A stretch of DNA of 64,000 nucleotides from Alphaproteobacteria bacterium (lineage in GTDB: Bacteria > Pseudomonadota > Alphaproteobacteria > Sphingomonadales > JAKSBY01): assembly GCA_021774625.1 (NCBI GenBank), contig JAJFIV010000031.1, positions 1 through 64,000 of the forward strand, in the 5' to 3' direction. Below, piece by piece: positions 51,340 to 60,241 of this stretch (position 1 is the first letter of the stretch; each line of letters begins with the position of its first letter). A program made the translations under genes and the position numbers. The notes below the pieces were generated by a model, which saw only the letters and a program-made list of their open reading frames with translations, had not been told where the DNA came from and searched no databases.

Positions 51340-52494
51340 TTATATCCGGTTGATCCATGATTTATGGTCCCTGGCATAGAGATAGACGGGATTTTTGGAA
51401 ATATTCCGTAAGGTCTTTCGCAATCCGTCATCAATTATGCCCATACAATGGATCTGCGGCAGGTCGCCCAAGTCATTCACTTCCAATAAAACGGGCCCCT
51501 TATCGGTTAGGGCCAGATCCCAATGCTGTATCTTCATCAAGGGGAAAGAGGAAGATGCGGTTTTCACGCATTCCTTCGCCAGTTCCCAATCCGGCAGTAT
51601 GAAACCATCCAGCCTGGCAATGGGGTGAGCCTTGAACGCAGGATCGGCGGCGTGAGGCCAGGCCGCACATTTCGGTTCAATGACCGTTCCGGACGCGGTG
51701 TCGATCTTCGAGACCCAATTTCCGGATTTTCCTTTACTGAAATTGTCATTATAGTTTTTGCCCGTGGCAATTTTCCATACGGTATAGGAGATGCGGGGTG
51801 TGTTTTCTTCCCGGAAGACCACAATGCGCGCGCTTGAGATAGCCGTACCGCCCGTGGCTTCGCGAATGGCCGGGTGAGGCCGGAGGACGTCCTGAAACAA
51901 CCAGCCGCAGGCTTTTCTAAAATAGGGCCCGTCAGCGCGGGTCAGTCTCTCAATGAGGGTTTCAACACCAAGCTTTTCTTCCGCCGCCATGCGAATCATG
52001 TCGGTTTTCGGGTCATAATCCAGACAGGCAAAGGAATTTTTCCCCTGCTGGCTGTAAGCGGCTTTAAGGTAAAAAGGATAGGAAGCCGTTGTTCGCAAAA
52101 ACGCGCCCAGCCCGGCGCGGTCTGTCAGATCGGCCATCCCCTCTATTCCGGCGCCTCCTGGCTTATAGACCGCCTTTAATGGCGGAGTAGGCAGGCCGCG
52201 GGCGCGCATCAGAGTTTCAAATGCCAGTTTATCCCATGCCGCCGTAACGCCGTTGCGTTCATTGAGGAGATAACTGATGGCAAGCTGATATCTCCATCCC
52301 AGATAATCTCTTACCTTTTCCGGCCGGGTACGGAAAATATGATATATCCTCTGGGAATAATAATCGGATATGCCGATATTATAACTGCCGAGCAGAATCC
52401 GTATAAGATCGATGATCTGGTGCGTGTAGGAAACGTCCTCCAGTTTCTTCGTGAGGGCCATTATTCCTGTCTGTTTTTTTATTTTAGAAAACAT
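51340..52494 (-). CDS. Sugar-transfer-associated-type ATP-grasp protein (copy 3)
   Basis: I use the ATG at 52494 ('MFSKIKKQTGIMALTKKLED'); the track's TTG is three codons earlier and an ATG at 52461 is also possible. Close to copy 1 throughout: 'SYNIGISDYYSQRIYHIF', 'AAWDKLAFETLMRARGLPTP', 'YPFYLKAAYSQQGKNSFACL' and 'KIQHWDLALTDKGPVLLEVN'. Copies 1 and 3 are clear paralogues. It is separated from copies 1 and 2 by the propeller gene, which is on the opposite strand. Substrate unknown. Confidence 0.78.
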   Translation of the reverse strand: MFSKIKKQTGIMALTKKLEDVSYTHQIIDLIRILLGSYNIGISDYYSQRIYHIFRTRPEKVRDYLGWRYQLAISYLLNERNGVTAAWDKLAFETLMRARGLPTPPLKAVYKPGGAGIEGMADLTDRAGLGAFLRTTASYPFYLKAAYSQQGKNSFACLDYDPKTDMIRMAAEEKLGVETLIERLTRADGPYFRKACGWLFQDVLRPHPAIREATGGTAISSARIVVFREENTPRISYTVWKIATGKNYNDNFSKGKSGNWVSKIDTASGTVIEPKCAAWPHAADPAFKAHPIARLDGFILPDWELAKECVKTASSSFPLMKIQHWDLALTDKGPVLLEVNDLGDLPQIHCMGIIDDGLRKTLRNISKNPVYLYARDHKSWINRI

Positions 52495-52601
52495 CGCGTG
52501 CAAACCTGACTGAACAGGGCAGTGTCCGGGCAGTCTAGAACAAAGACTGTTTATCGGCGGTTAAGCCGGCTGGAAAATCTTCGATTGAAACCTGATCCTG
52601 G

Positions 52602-54008
52602 TCAGTCCGCGCTGTCCGCCACTTCAAATTCCAGTTCCTGCAGTTGTGGCAGGGCCTTGAGTTGATCTGTAATCTCGGTCAGATCGCCGACCACCACCAG
52701 GGTCATATCCTGATCCCGCAAATAGCTGTTGGCCGCTTCTGAAACGGCTGCCGGTGTGACGGCCTTGATGGCCCCCACATAATTTTCCATGTCCGCCAGC
52801 GGCCTGCCATGCCGGTCAAGTGTCGCCAGCTGATCGAGAAGCCCGCCGCGGCTGGCGGAGCGCAGGACAAAGATACCGGCCATGTAATTCTTGAACCCGG
52901 TGATTTCCGCCGCATCCGGTGCGGTCGCCTGCAACCGGTCAATCTCGGCGAAGATTTCGGTCAGTGCCGGACCTGTGGCCTCGGTCGTCACGTCGGCGAT
53001 CTCCACCCAGTGGCTGGCGCCAACATAATCATTAAGAGTGGCCCGGGGAGAATATGTATAGCCTTTATCCTCCCGAATATTGCTGGTGATACGGGACGAA
53101 AAAGCACCGCCCAGCAGGGTGTGCGTTAACTCGAGCGCGGGCCGCCCTTCCGCGCTGACAGCGGGAACCGGCAGACCAAGATAAAGCGTGGATTGCGGCG
53201 CACCCGGCCGGTCAATCAGCTTCACCCGCATCTGTGCTTTTGGCGCCGGTGGATTTTTCAGGCCCTGCGGTCCGGCCGGCCAGTCCAGATAGGCTTCCTC
53301 GATGGCGCGCATGATCCGGCCGCTTTCAAACCGCCCGATCACAAAAAGATGGGTGCGCGCAGCGCCGAAATTGGCGTTATAAAAGTCCCTCACATTCTGC
53401 AGACTGTAGGATTGCAGAAGATCCGGCGCCGGATAAGGGTGGCCATAGGGATGATCACCATAGATCATTTCCGAAAAAGCCAGATTGGCGAGCGGCTGCG
53501 GCTGGCTGAGCGTGACCGAAAGATCGCGCAGAAAATCGCTCTTGATGCGGTCAAACTCGCTTTCCGGCAAAGTCGGATGCATCAGCACCTGACCGATGAG
53601 ATGAGTGGCTGAAGCAGAAAATTCGGAAAGCGCATCAATGGAAATAACCGTCTGGTCCGCGCCTACGGTGACAGTGAAATCACCGCCGATTTCCGCCGCC
53701 CAGAGAGCAAGCTCGGCCCCTCCCGCCTTGGCGGTCCCCTGTTTCATCATTTCGCCTGTCAAATCGGCGAGCCAGGTTTGATCCCCTTCGTCCAGATTGC
53801 CTGTCTTGACGACGGCGGCAATAGTCACTTTGGGGACGGCGCCAAAGGGCACAAAGGTCACTTTCAGGCCGTTGTCGAAACTCATCGTTTCCATGGGCGG
53901 CAGGGTGAAATCCTTTGGCTCCGCCGGCGGGGGCGGCAATTCCTGCGCCAGTGCGGCATTGAGTGAAAAACCGGCGAGGGCCGCTATGAGGATGGTAAGT
54001 TTTTTCAT
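52602..54008 (-). CDS. M16-family peptidase-like subunit, catalytic motif lost
   Basis: The 468-residue protein has a signal peptide ('MKKLTILIAALAGFSLNAAL') and the M16 fold ('METMSFDNGLKVTFVPFGAV', 'EMIYGDHPYGHPYPAPDLLQ' and 'LGGAFSSRITSNIREDKGYT'). Where active members have HxxEH, this one reads 'WLADLTGEMMKQGT', with no His-His-Glu set. It is thus predicted to be the non-catalytic partner of the upstream gene, as in bacterial M16B heterodimers. The pair is 13 bp apart and in one operon. Acts in the periplasm. Confidence 0.88.
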   Translation of the reverse strand: MKKLTILIAALAGFSLNAALAQELPPPPAEPKDFTLPPMETMSFDNGLKVTFVPFGAVPKVTIAAVVKTGNLDEGDQTWLADLTGEMMKQGTAKAGGAELALWAAEIGGDFTVTVGADQTVISIDALSEFSASATHLIGQVLMHPTLPESEFDRIKSDFLRDLSVTLSQPQPLANLAFSEMIYGDHPYGHPYPAPDLLQSYSLQNVRDFYNANFGAARTHLFVIGRFESGRIMRAIEEAYLDWPAGPQGLKNPPAPKAQMRVKLIDRPGAPQSTLYLGLPVPAVSAEGRPALELTHTLLGGAFSSRITSNIREDKGYTYSPRATLNDYVGASHWVEIADVTTEATGPALTEIFAEIDRLQATAPDAAEITGFKNYMAGIFVLRSASRGGLLDQLATLDRHGRPLADMENYVGAIKAVTPAAVSEAANSYLRDQDMTLVVVGDLTEITDQLKALPQLQELEFEVADSAD

Positions 54009-54021
54009 GATTCCTCTCCCC

Positions 54022-55404
54022 TTAAGACGCTGCGGACGGTTTGACCGCCAGCACTGTGCGGTTGGTGGGCCGGAGATATTTCTCCACGGTTTTCTGCATC
54101 AGTTCCGGCGTAACCTTTTCAAAGTCTTCTTCCAGCCGGTTGATACGGCCGGGATCATCATCGAACAGCGCGAACGCCGCCAGCATGTCCACCAGCCCAA
54201 AGCGTGTGGCGGAACCCACCGTATCGTAAAAACCCGAACGCAGCTTGGTTTTCGCCCGCATGATATCTTTTTCCGTGAAGGGCGTGGTGCGAACCTGTTC
54301 GATCACGGCGTCGACATCGGCGAGAATTGTATCCGCGCTATGGGTCGGGTCATGGATCAGGGCGCCCATCCAGAGCATAGGGCCATTGTAATTGAACATA
54401 TTGCCCAGCATGTTGATGCCGCCGAAAACCGATGAGGCATAGCCTTTTTCTTTCACCAGCTTTTGATGCAGAAGACTATCTTCACCCTGCAGCAGCAGAA
54501 TGTCCAGAAGCCCCATGGCGAAATATTCCGGCGTGTTGCGTTCGGGGACATGGTAGGCAAAGGCAAGCGCCGGTTGCGGCGCCAGCGCATCCTCTTTTTC
54601 AAAACGTTTTTCCACTTCCTGCCGGGGTTCGGAAAGGTCGGCTGGCGCAGGCAGTTCGCGGGCCGGAATATCGCCGAAATAGTCTTCGATCCAGGCCAGG
54701 GTCTGGATCGGATCAATATCGCCGGCCACCACCAGCACCGCATTGTTGGGTGAATAATAGGTGTCAAAGAATGATTTGACATCTTCCAGTGTGGCGGCAT
54801 CCAGATCGTCAAGGTCGCCATAAAAATTATGGGCATTATACCAGTTCTCATTGGCATATTGCGGCATATCCAGCCACGGGAAACCGCCATAGGGCTGGTT
54901 CAGGACATTGACTTTCACTTCGTTCTTCACCACGCCCTGCTGGTTTTCCAGGTTCGCCTGGGTGAGATCGAGAGCCGTCATGCGGTCCGCCTCCACCCAG
55001 AGAATCGTCTCGGTCACATTCGAAGGCACCACCTCGAAATAATTGGTGAAATCGAACCGGGTCGAGCCGTTATTGACGCCGCCATTGCCTTCAATCAGCT
55101 TATCAAACTCGCCTTTGGGCAGATTCGCTGATGCCTGAAACATCATATGTTCGAACAGATGGGCAAAGCCGGTGCGGTTCTGGGGTTCGATCCTGAAGCC
55201 AATATTATAATAAACGCCGATCGTCGTGGTCGGCACGCTGTGGTCTTCGGACAGGACAATACGCAAACCGTTATCCAGCTTATGGTATGAGACCGGCACT
55301 TCGAAGCGCTCAATTTCCCGCCGCTCCGGCGTCCCCTCGGTACAGGCGGTGAGAAAAAGTGCCGCAACGCCGGCAAGGACGGCAGGCCGCAAGTCCATTT
55401 GCAT
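54022..55404 (-). CDS. M16 zinc peptidase, catalytic subunit
   Basis: The 460-residue protein has a lipoprotein-type signal ('LAGVAALFLTACTEG', Cys near residue 21) and the inverted zinc motif HxxEH in 'FAHLFEHMMFQASANL' (~residue 84), with the downstream Glu in 'NLENQQGVVKNEVKVN'. 'GGVNNGSTRFDFTNYFEVVP' is typical of the family. It likely degrades peptides in the periplasm together with the inactive partner encoded downstream. It is divergent from ATP-grasp copy 4. Confidence 0.92.
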   Translation of the reverse strand: MQMDLRPAVLAGVAALFLTACTEGTPERREIERFEVPVSYHKLDNGLRIVLSEDHSVPTTTIGVYYNIGFRIEPQNRTGFAHLFEHMMFQASANLPKGEFDKLIEGNGGVNNGSTRFDFTNYFEVVPSNVTETILWVEADRMTALDLTQANLENQQGVVKNEVKVNVLNQPYGGFPWLDMPQYANENWYNAHNFYGDLDDLDAATLEDVKSFFDTYYSPNNAVLVVAGDIDPIQTLAWIEDYFGDIPARELPAPADLSEPRQEVEKRFEKEDALAPQPALAFAYHVPERNTPEYFAMGLLDILLLQGEDSLLHQKLVKEKGYASSVFGGINMLGNMFNYNGPMLWMGALIHDPTHSADTILADVDAVIEQVRTTPFTEKDIMRAKTKLRSGFYDTVGSATRFGLVDMLAAFALFDDDPGRINRLEEDFEKVTPELMQKTVEKYLRPTNRTVLAVKPSAAS

Positions 55405-55585
55405 CGCTGTCGCTCCCTATTTATTATTAGATTAATTCCGCCGATATATTACGGATTTTTTCCAATTTTCCAAGTTCCTTTAAAAAAATAGCAATTTAGA
55501 GTCAGGGGTCACTTATGGAGTAAAGTGCGTTTTCATGCGTTTTATGCTAAGTGATAAAATAAAATATCCCGTTGGGAGCCAGTTC

Positions 55586-56650
55586 ATGAAACGACTTTGG
55601 ATGTATTTTCAGGAAATGCGACGGCACGCAAAAAACGGCCATTTGCCGGTGTGGCGGCAATTTCTTGAAATATGTCTTTTGTGGATTTTTCATCGCGTCG
55701 GTCCCGGTATTTACATGGAAGCGCGTCTTTGGCGGCGTGACATTCCCTTCAGTGAAAAGCGGCTCCATATGCACGAACAGGCTTACGCCAAGGCCGTGGA
55801 AAAACGGAATGACTACCGGTACCGGAAACTCTCGGAAAACAAGCTGATCGATAAAGCGGTCTTGTCGCTTTACGGGATTCCGACCCCCAGATTTTACGGG
55901 CATCTTAATCCGCTGCGCGGGGTAACATTTGACGGCCGGCCGCTGACCGGGCCGGCCGAGCTTGAGGCGCTCATCAGAAGACATTCCCTCGGCAAGCTCT
56001 GCTTTAAGCTGACAGAAAGTTATCACGGTCAGGGCTTCTGCGCGGCGGAATGCCTGCACAAGGGAGAGGCGGTTCTTTTGCGGCCATTATTTCAGGAAGC
56101 AACCTATGCGGTGGCGGAATTTTGCCGCGACGTGCTCAGTTTTCACGAGCGGACAGACTATCTGATCGAACAGTATCTGGAGCAGGATCCATGGTTTAAG
56201 GCTTATAACCCTACCAGTCTCAACACATTGCGGGTTCATGCTGCGTGGCGCGATAATGATGCCGCGCCCCGGGTTCTGGACGGGATGTTTCGGATGGGCA
56301 ATAAAGGGGCCCTGATCGACAGCACCCGGCGCGGCGGGCTTTTTGCCAAAATATACGCGGAAACCGGAACCCTGGGGCCGGGATATATCTCGACGGACAA
56401 GGATCATATCACTTATTCCCACCACCCGGATAATGGCCTTCCCCTGGAAGGCGTAAAAATACCCGGCTGGGAAAATACGAAAGAGTTGGTTTGCAAGGCT
56501 TTGCTTCTGTATCCTGAAACCAGGCTGATTGCCTTCGACATCGCCATGGGCCTGGACGGACCATATGTCATAGAAACCAACCTCAGGCCAGGCAGGCCCG
56601 GCCCGGCGCTGCTTAGAATTCCGGCCTGGCAATTGGCGAAACCCAGATGA
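55586..56650 (+). CDS. ATP-grasp protein, second subtype (copy 4)
   Basis: GGGAG seven bases upstream selects the internal ATG at 55586 ('MKRLWMYFQEMRRHAKNGHL'), matching the start of copy 5; 354 residues. Motifs: 'HRVGPGIYMEARLWRRDIPF', 'LSENKLIDKAVLSLYGIPTP', 'YLIEQYLEQDPWFKAYNPTS' followed by 'LNTLRVHA', and 'RLIAFDIAMGLDGPYVIETN' with the metal ligands. It is homologous to copy 5 over its whole length and shares the G-x-x-x-Y-x-x-x-R-L segment with copies 1-3. Begins a three-gene same-strand set 55586-58693. Confidence 0.78.
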   Translation: MKRLWMYFQEMRRHAKNGHLPVWRQFLEICLLWIFHRVGPGIYMEARLWRRDIPFSEKRLHMHEQAYAKAVEKRNDYRYRKLSENKLIDKAVLSLYGIPTPRFYGHLNPLRGVTFDGRPLTGPAELEALIRRHSLGKLCFKLTESYHGQGFCAAECLHKGEAVLLRPLFQEATYAVAEFCRDVLSFHERTDYLIEQYLEQDPWFKAYNPTSLNTLRVHAAWRDNDAAPRVLDGMFRMGNKGALIDSTRRGGLFAKIYAETGTLGPGYISTDKDHITYSHHPDNGLPLEGVKIPGWENTKELVCKALLLYPETRLIAFDIAMGLDGPYVIETNLRPGRPGPALLRIPAWQLAKPR

Positions 56651-56669
56651 TCTTATCGGAGGTTAGGGA

Positions 56670-57746
56670 ATGCTCGGTAAAATAGCCGGCATGATTTCGG
56701 AAATGCGAGCCCGCAGTGATGAAGGGCATTTACCGGTGTCCGAACAAATGCGCGAGATGTTCACACTTTGGCGTATTAACAAGATCGGGCCGGGTTATTA
56801 TATGAAAGTCGGGTTGTGGCGCCGTGACATACCTTGGGCCGATAAGCTCGATTATGTGCTGGAAAGGGAATATATCCGGCGGCTCAAACTGCGCAATCCG
56901 ATACTCTATCATATCATGACCAAGAATAAATTCGCCGACAAGGCCATTCGCACCCTCTTCCATATCCCAACGCCGGACTATTGGGGGCTTTATCACCCCC
57001 GACGGGGCCATGATTTTGAAGGCAAACCGTTATGCAATGCGGAAGATATCGAACGTGTGATCCGCCGCAAGGCTTTTGGCCGCTTTTGCATCAAGTCGCT
57101 GGAGGAATATGGCGGAGCAGGCTTTGTGGCTGTTGAGAGCCAGGAACAGGATGGCCGGCTGATGTGCCGAAAGATTGAGAATGCGACATGGCAGCCCTTA
57201 TCGGCTTTCTGCCGGGATCATCTTAACGACACAGGAGTGCATGGAGTCCTGATCGAACAATATATAAAACAGCACCCTTGGTATAAGGCCGTCAACCCGA
57301 CCAGTGTGAATACGCTCCGCATCTATACTGTCTGGTATGACGATAAGAAGGAACCGGAGGTCATTGGCGGAATCTTTCGTTTTGGCCGGGCCGGTTCCGC
57401 TGTGGATAATACAGAAGCTGGCGGTATGTATGCGGGCATTGATCCGGAAACCGGCCGGCTCGGATCGTTGCGGTCCAAAACCAGTTTCACAAAGAGCGTG
57501 GGCCCCTCGCATCCTGACAGCGGGGTGAAACTGGAAGGCGAAATCCTGCCGCGCTGGGATGAGGCGAAAGCCCTGGCAACCGATGCCATCAAATGTATTT
57601 TTGGCATGCGGGCCATCGGCTTTGATGTGGCGTTTTCCGTTGACGGTCCGCTGATCGTGGAAGCCAGTGAGCGGGCCAATTATCTGGGTCTGGTGGCGAC
57701 CGGAATCCCGCCCGGCCGGTTTGCCCGGGCCACATCGAAACCTTAA
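56670..57746 (+). CDS. ATP-grasp protein, second subtype (copy 5), variant metal site
   Basis: The 358-residue protein parallels copy 4: 'INKIGPGYYMKVGLWRRDIP', 'MTKNKFADKAIRTLFHIPTP', 'VLIEQYIKQHPWYKAVNPTS' and 'RAIGFDVAFSVDGPLIVEAS'. In the last motif the usual E-x-N of the magnesium site reads E-A-S, so activity or metal use may differ, or it may be a pseudo-enzyme partner of copy 4. The gene begins 19 bp after copy 4, with GGAGGTTAGGG upstream. Confidence 0.75.
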   Translation: MLGKIAGMISEMRARSDEGHLPVSEQMREMFTLWRINKIGPGYYMKVGLWRRDIPWADKLDYVLEREYIRRLKLRNPILYHIMTKNKFADKAIRTLFHIPTPDYWGLYHPRRGHDFEGKPLCNAEDIERVIRRKAFGRFCIKSLEEYGGAGFVAVESQEQDGRLMCRKIENATWQPLSAFCRDHLNDTGVHGVLIEQYIKQHPWYKAVNPTSVNTLRIYTVWYDDKKEPEVIGGIFRFGRAGSAVDNTEAGGMYAGIDPETGRLGSLRSKTSFTKSVGPSHPDSGVKLEGEILPRWDEAKALATDAIKCIFGMRAIGFDVAFSVDGPLIVEASERANYLGLVATGIPPGRFARATSKP

Positions 57747-57763
57747 GCGAGGAGTGAGGCATT

Positions 57764-58693
57764 ATGACGATTTTGCAAGACAGAGTGAACAACGCCTTCG
57801 AAAAACTTGCGGCCGGCTTTTCGACTGCCTGCCCGGATGTACAGGTCGCAGAACTGGTCAAGGACTATGCCCGCTACCTGTCTCATCTTCCGATCGACGC
57901 CCATTTCAAATGGATTGATCCCGAAGCTTTGAAAATTGCCGCGGCCATCAAGGAAAAACACGGAATTACAGCTTATTATATGCTCAACAAGCTGGTACTC
58001 ATCCGGATGATGGAGGACTGGAACCCGGACAGGTCACCCGTCAAGCTGCCGCCTTCCATCACCGGACTCTATCCCGGCCAGTTTGAACGCATCCTTGATC
58101 AGATGGCGGAAAATGAAGACGGTTATTACGATCTTTCCAATGATCCGTTCATGAAGGATATGGGCATTCTTTGTTTCCGCCTTATCACGCATGGCTCCCG
58201 GCTGATGGAGCCATATTCCGGCATGTCCCGGAAGACGCTCCTCAGGCAGGGTCTGGCTGGAGGATTAAAAGCGGCCTGGTTCTTTTATGTTCGGATGAAG
58301 GGCTTTAAACCTTTTTTCGAAAACCACACTCATCCCAAAATGCTGCTGGAATTCAATGCGGAAGGATTTGCCAAATCCTACCACCGCATTGCCGATACAT
58401 TGGCGCTTAATCCGGAAATCAAGGGTCTGATGGGTGGCGCGTGGTTTCTCGATCCCGTTGTGCCCACCATGAATCCGCATCTCAGTTATATCCGGGATGT
58501 TTTGCTCGAAGGTGGTGCGGAATTCTTCTATGGCGGCACCGATCAGGGCGTGATCAATTCGGCCACCGCCACCTCTAAAACCCGCCGCCGCATGTATGAG
58601 GAAGGCAAATACATGCCCGCCGCCTATTTCTTCGTCTGGCCGCGGGAAAATCTGATCCAATGGTCAAAGGATCACCCGGAATTGCGGGGCTGA
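57764..58693 (+). CDS. Protein of unknown function coupled to the ATP-grasp genes
   Basis: The 309-residue soluble-looking protein begins 17 bp after copy 5, following GAGGAGTGAGG. I recognise no domain. It has an N-terminal helical part ('LQDRVNNAFEKLAAGFSTAC'), a Tyr/Trp-rich middle and a C-terminal part with 'GAWFLDPVVPTMNPHLSYIR' and 'FYGGTDQGVINSATATSKTR' that could be an acyltransferase-like fold, but this is only a guess. Its position suggests a role in the same pathway as the ATP-grasp ligases. It ends 1 bp from the nitrilase stop, tail to tail. Confidence 0.6.
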   Translation: MTILQDRVNNAFEKLAAGFSTACPDVQVAELVKDYARYLSHLPIDAHFKWIDPEALKIAAAIKEKHGITAYYMLNKLVLIRMMEDWNPDRSPVKLPPSITGLYPGQFERILDQMAENEDGYYDLSNDPFMKDMGILCFRLITHGSRLMEPYSGMSRKTLLRQGLAGGLKAAWFFYVRMKGFKPFFENHTHPKMLLEFNAEGFAKSYHRIADTLALNPEIKGLMGGAWFLDPVVPTMNPHLSYIRDVLLEGGAEFFYGGTDQGVINSATATSKTRRRMYEEGKYMPAAYFFVWPRENLIQWSKDHPELRG

Positions 58694-59653
58694 TTATTCC
58701 TCCGGGGGAAGCACTCCAATCGGCCGGTTAATCCTGGCAGGTTTTTCTTCCGTATCCACCTGCAGGCGGAAGACGTCGGGCCGCGCATAATGGCCGGTAA
58801 CGTCGAGATCATATTTGCCGCGAGCGATTTCGCCGAGGTCGATCTCGGCGGTGAGGATGGCTTCTTCGCCGTAAACCGGGCCGGCCAATATTTCGCCCAT
58901 AGGAGAGATAATGGCGCTGCCGCCCCGGATCAGGATGGTTTCCGGATCATTGCCCTGAATGCAGTCGTAATCCGCCGGATAGTCTGACCGCTTGGCGAAC
59001 TGACAGGCGGCCAGCACAAAGCACCGTCCCTCATAGGCCACATGGCGCATGGAACTGATCCACATGTCGCGGTCATCCACTGTGGGGGCGCAGTAAAGTT
59101 CGATCCCGTCCGCATACATGGCGGTGCGCAGCAGCGGCATCATATTTTCCCAGCAGATCACCGCCCCCAGCTTGCCGATATCGGTATCAAAAACCGGCAG
59201 GGTTGAGCCGTCGCCAAAGCCCCAGACCAGACGTTCCAGCGCTGTCGGCATGACTTTGCGGTGTTTGCCGAGATAATTTCCATCCGGTGCGAAGAACAGA
59301 ACTGTACAATACAGGGTGCCGCCGTCGCGTTCGATGACCCCGGTGACGAGATAAATTTTATTGTCTTTGGCGATGGCGGATAATCGCTTAAATTCCGGCC
59401 CCGGAACATCCATGGCGCCATCGTAATAGCGGCGGAAGTCATCTCGTCCCGCCTCGGAGCGCGATCCCAGCCTTGCGCCGAAATCCAGCCCCTTGGGATA
59501 ACCGCCGACAAAGGCTTCCGGAAACAGAACAAGCTTCGCCCCCTGATCCGCTGCCTGTTTCGCAAGATCCTGCATTTTTTCAATGGTTGCCGCGGGATCA
59601 AAGGCGACCGGTGCGGCCTGAACAACGGCAACGGCAACAGGGGGTCTCGGCAT
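58694..59653 (-). CDS. Nitrilase
   Basis: The 319-residue protein has the E-K-C triad of the nitrilase superfamily: Glu in '[20 protein letters not shown]' (~47), Lys in '[20 protein letters not shown]' (~131) and Cys in '[20 protein letters not shown]' (~165). The 'CWENMMP' and '[12 protein letters not shown]' segments are those of true nitrilases, which hydrolyse nitriles to carboxylic acids and ammonia, rather than amidases. It is cytosolic and apparently monocistronic. Confidence 0.92.
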   Translation of the reverse strand: MPRPPVAVAVVQAAPVAFDPAATIEKMQDLAKQAADQGAKLVLFPEAFVGGYPKGLDFGARLGSRSEAGRDDFRRYYDGAMDVPGPEFKRLSAIAKDNKIYLVTGVIERDGGTLYCTVLFFAPDGNYLGKHRKVMPTALERLVWGFGDGSTLPVFDTDIGKLGAVICWENMMPLLRTAMYADGIELYCAPTVDDRDMWISSMRHVAYEGRCFVLAACQFAKRSDYPADYDCIQGNDPETILIRGGSAIISPMGEILAGPVYGEEAILTAEIDLGEIARGKYDLDVTGHYARPDVFRLQVDTEEKPARINRPIGVLPPEE

Positions 59654-59717
59654 GGATGAACGTCCTTCTTGTGCGAAGGCAGCTTAGGGGCACTTGGCCC
59701 AAGAAGAAAGAAAGGAA

Positions 59718-60173
59718 TTATTCGGGCTTTTTGTCCGGCTCTTTCTTCGGCGGCATACTGGTGCGGCCTTCAACGGGGCCGAGGCCGGGGATGACCACCA
59801 CATCCTTTTCATCAATGCCGACAGCATAGGGATAGGGGGTGTAACCGCTTTGATAATCGGCGGGCGGCTGCTCGCAGACCGGGCGCAGAATACCGCAATC
59901 CCAGGCGAAACGATCCGGCAGACCCTTGGCGGGCACCGCCGGCTGAAACTGGCAGGAACAGACCCTGTTCGCCATACAGGCCAGTTGGCCTTCGGTTTCC
60001 GCGGCGCAGAGAAAAGCGGGCTGAGCGGTGCGGGCCAGCAAGTCGTCCACATGCTGGGCCAGAGGGGATGACAGCGGCATAAAGGCAATAAGCGCTGCGA
60101 CCTGCATCCGAAGGTAGATCAGGAACCCGTCCAGCATGGTGCGGACAGTATGTCGGGGCTGTGTCTTGCGCAT
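59718..60173 (-). CDS. Small exported or membrane-anchored six-cysteine protein
   Basis: GAAGGGA before the ATG at 60173 ('MRKTQPRHTVRTMLDGFLIY') selects a 151-residue product; the track's start is 36 codons earlier. One hydrophobic segment ('MQVAALIAFMPLSSPLAQ') may be a signal or anchor. Six cysteines follow in 'FLCAAETEGQLACMANRVCS' and 'DCGILRPVC', and the tail is Lys/Pro/Glu-rich ('PPKKEPDKKPE'). Disulfides would suit a periplasmic or surface location. I recognise no family. Confidence 0.6.
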   Translation of the reverse strand: MRKTQPRHTVRTMLDGFLIYLRMQVAALIAFMPLSSPLAQHVDDLLARTAQPAFLCAAETEGQLACMANRVCSCQFQPAVPAKGLPDRFAWDCGILRPVCEQPPADYQSGYTPYPYAVGIDEKDVVVIPGLGPVEGRTSMPPKKEPDKKPE

Positions 60174-60226
60174 GGGCGTCCCTTCCAACAACGCGAAGCC
60201 ATTGTTCATTGTACCACAGTCAAAGG

Positions 60227-60241
60227 TTAAAGGGCGGTTAA
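60227..60241. promoter_or_regulatory. CtrA-like box TTAA-N7-TTAA
   Basis: An exact match to the alphaproteobacterial CtrA consensus (TTAA, seven bases, TTAA) lies 54-68 bp upstream of the six-cysteine protein's ATG and overlaps the stop of the 60238 gene. Binding is not shown; a single match can arise by chance. Confidence 0.35.
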
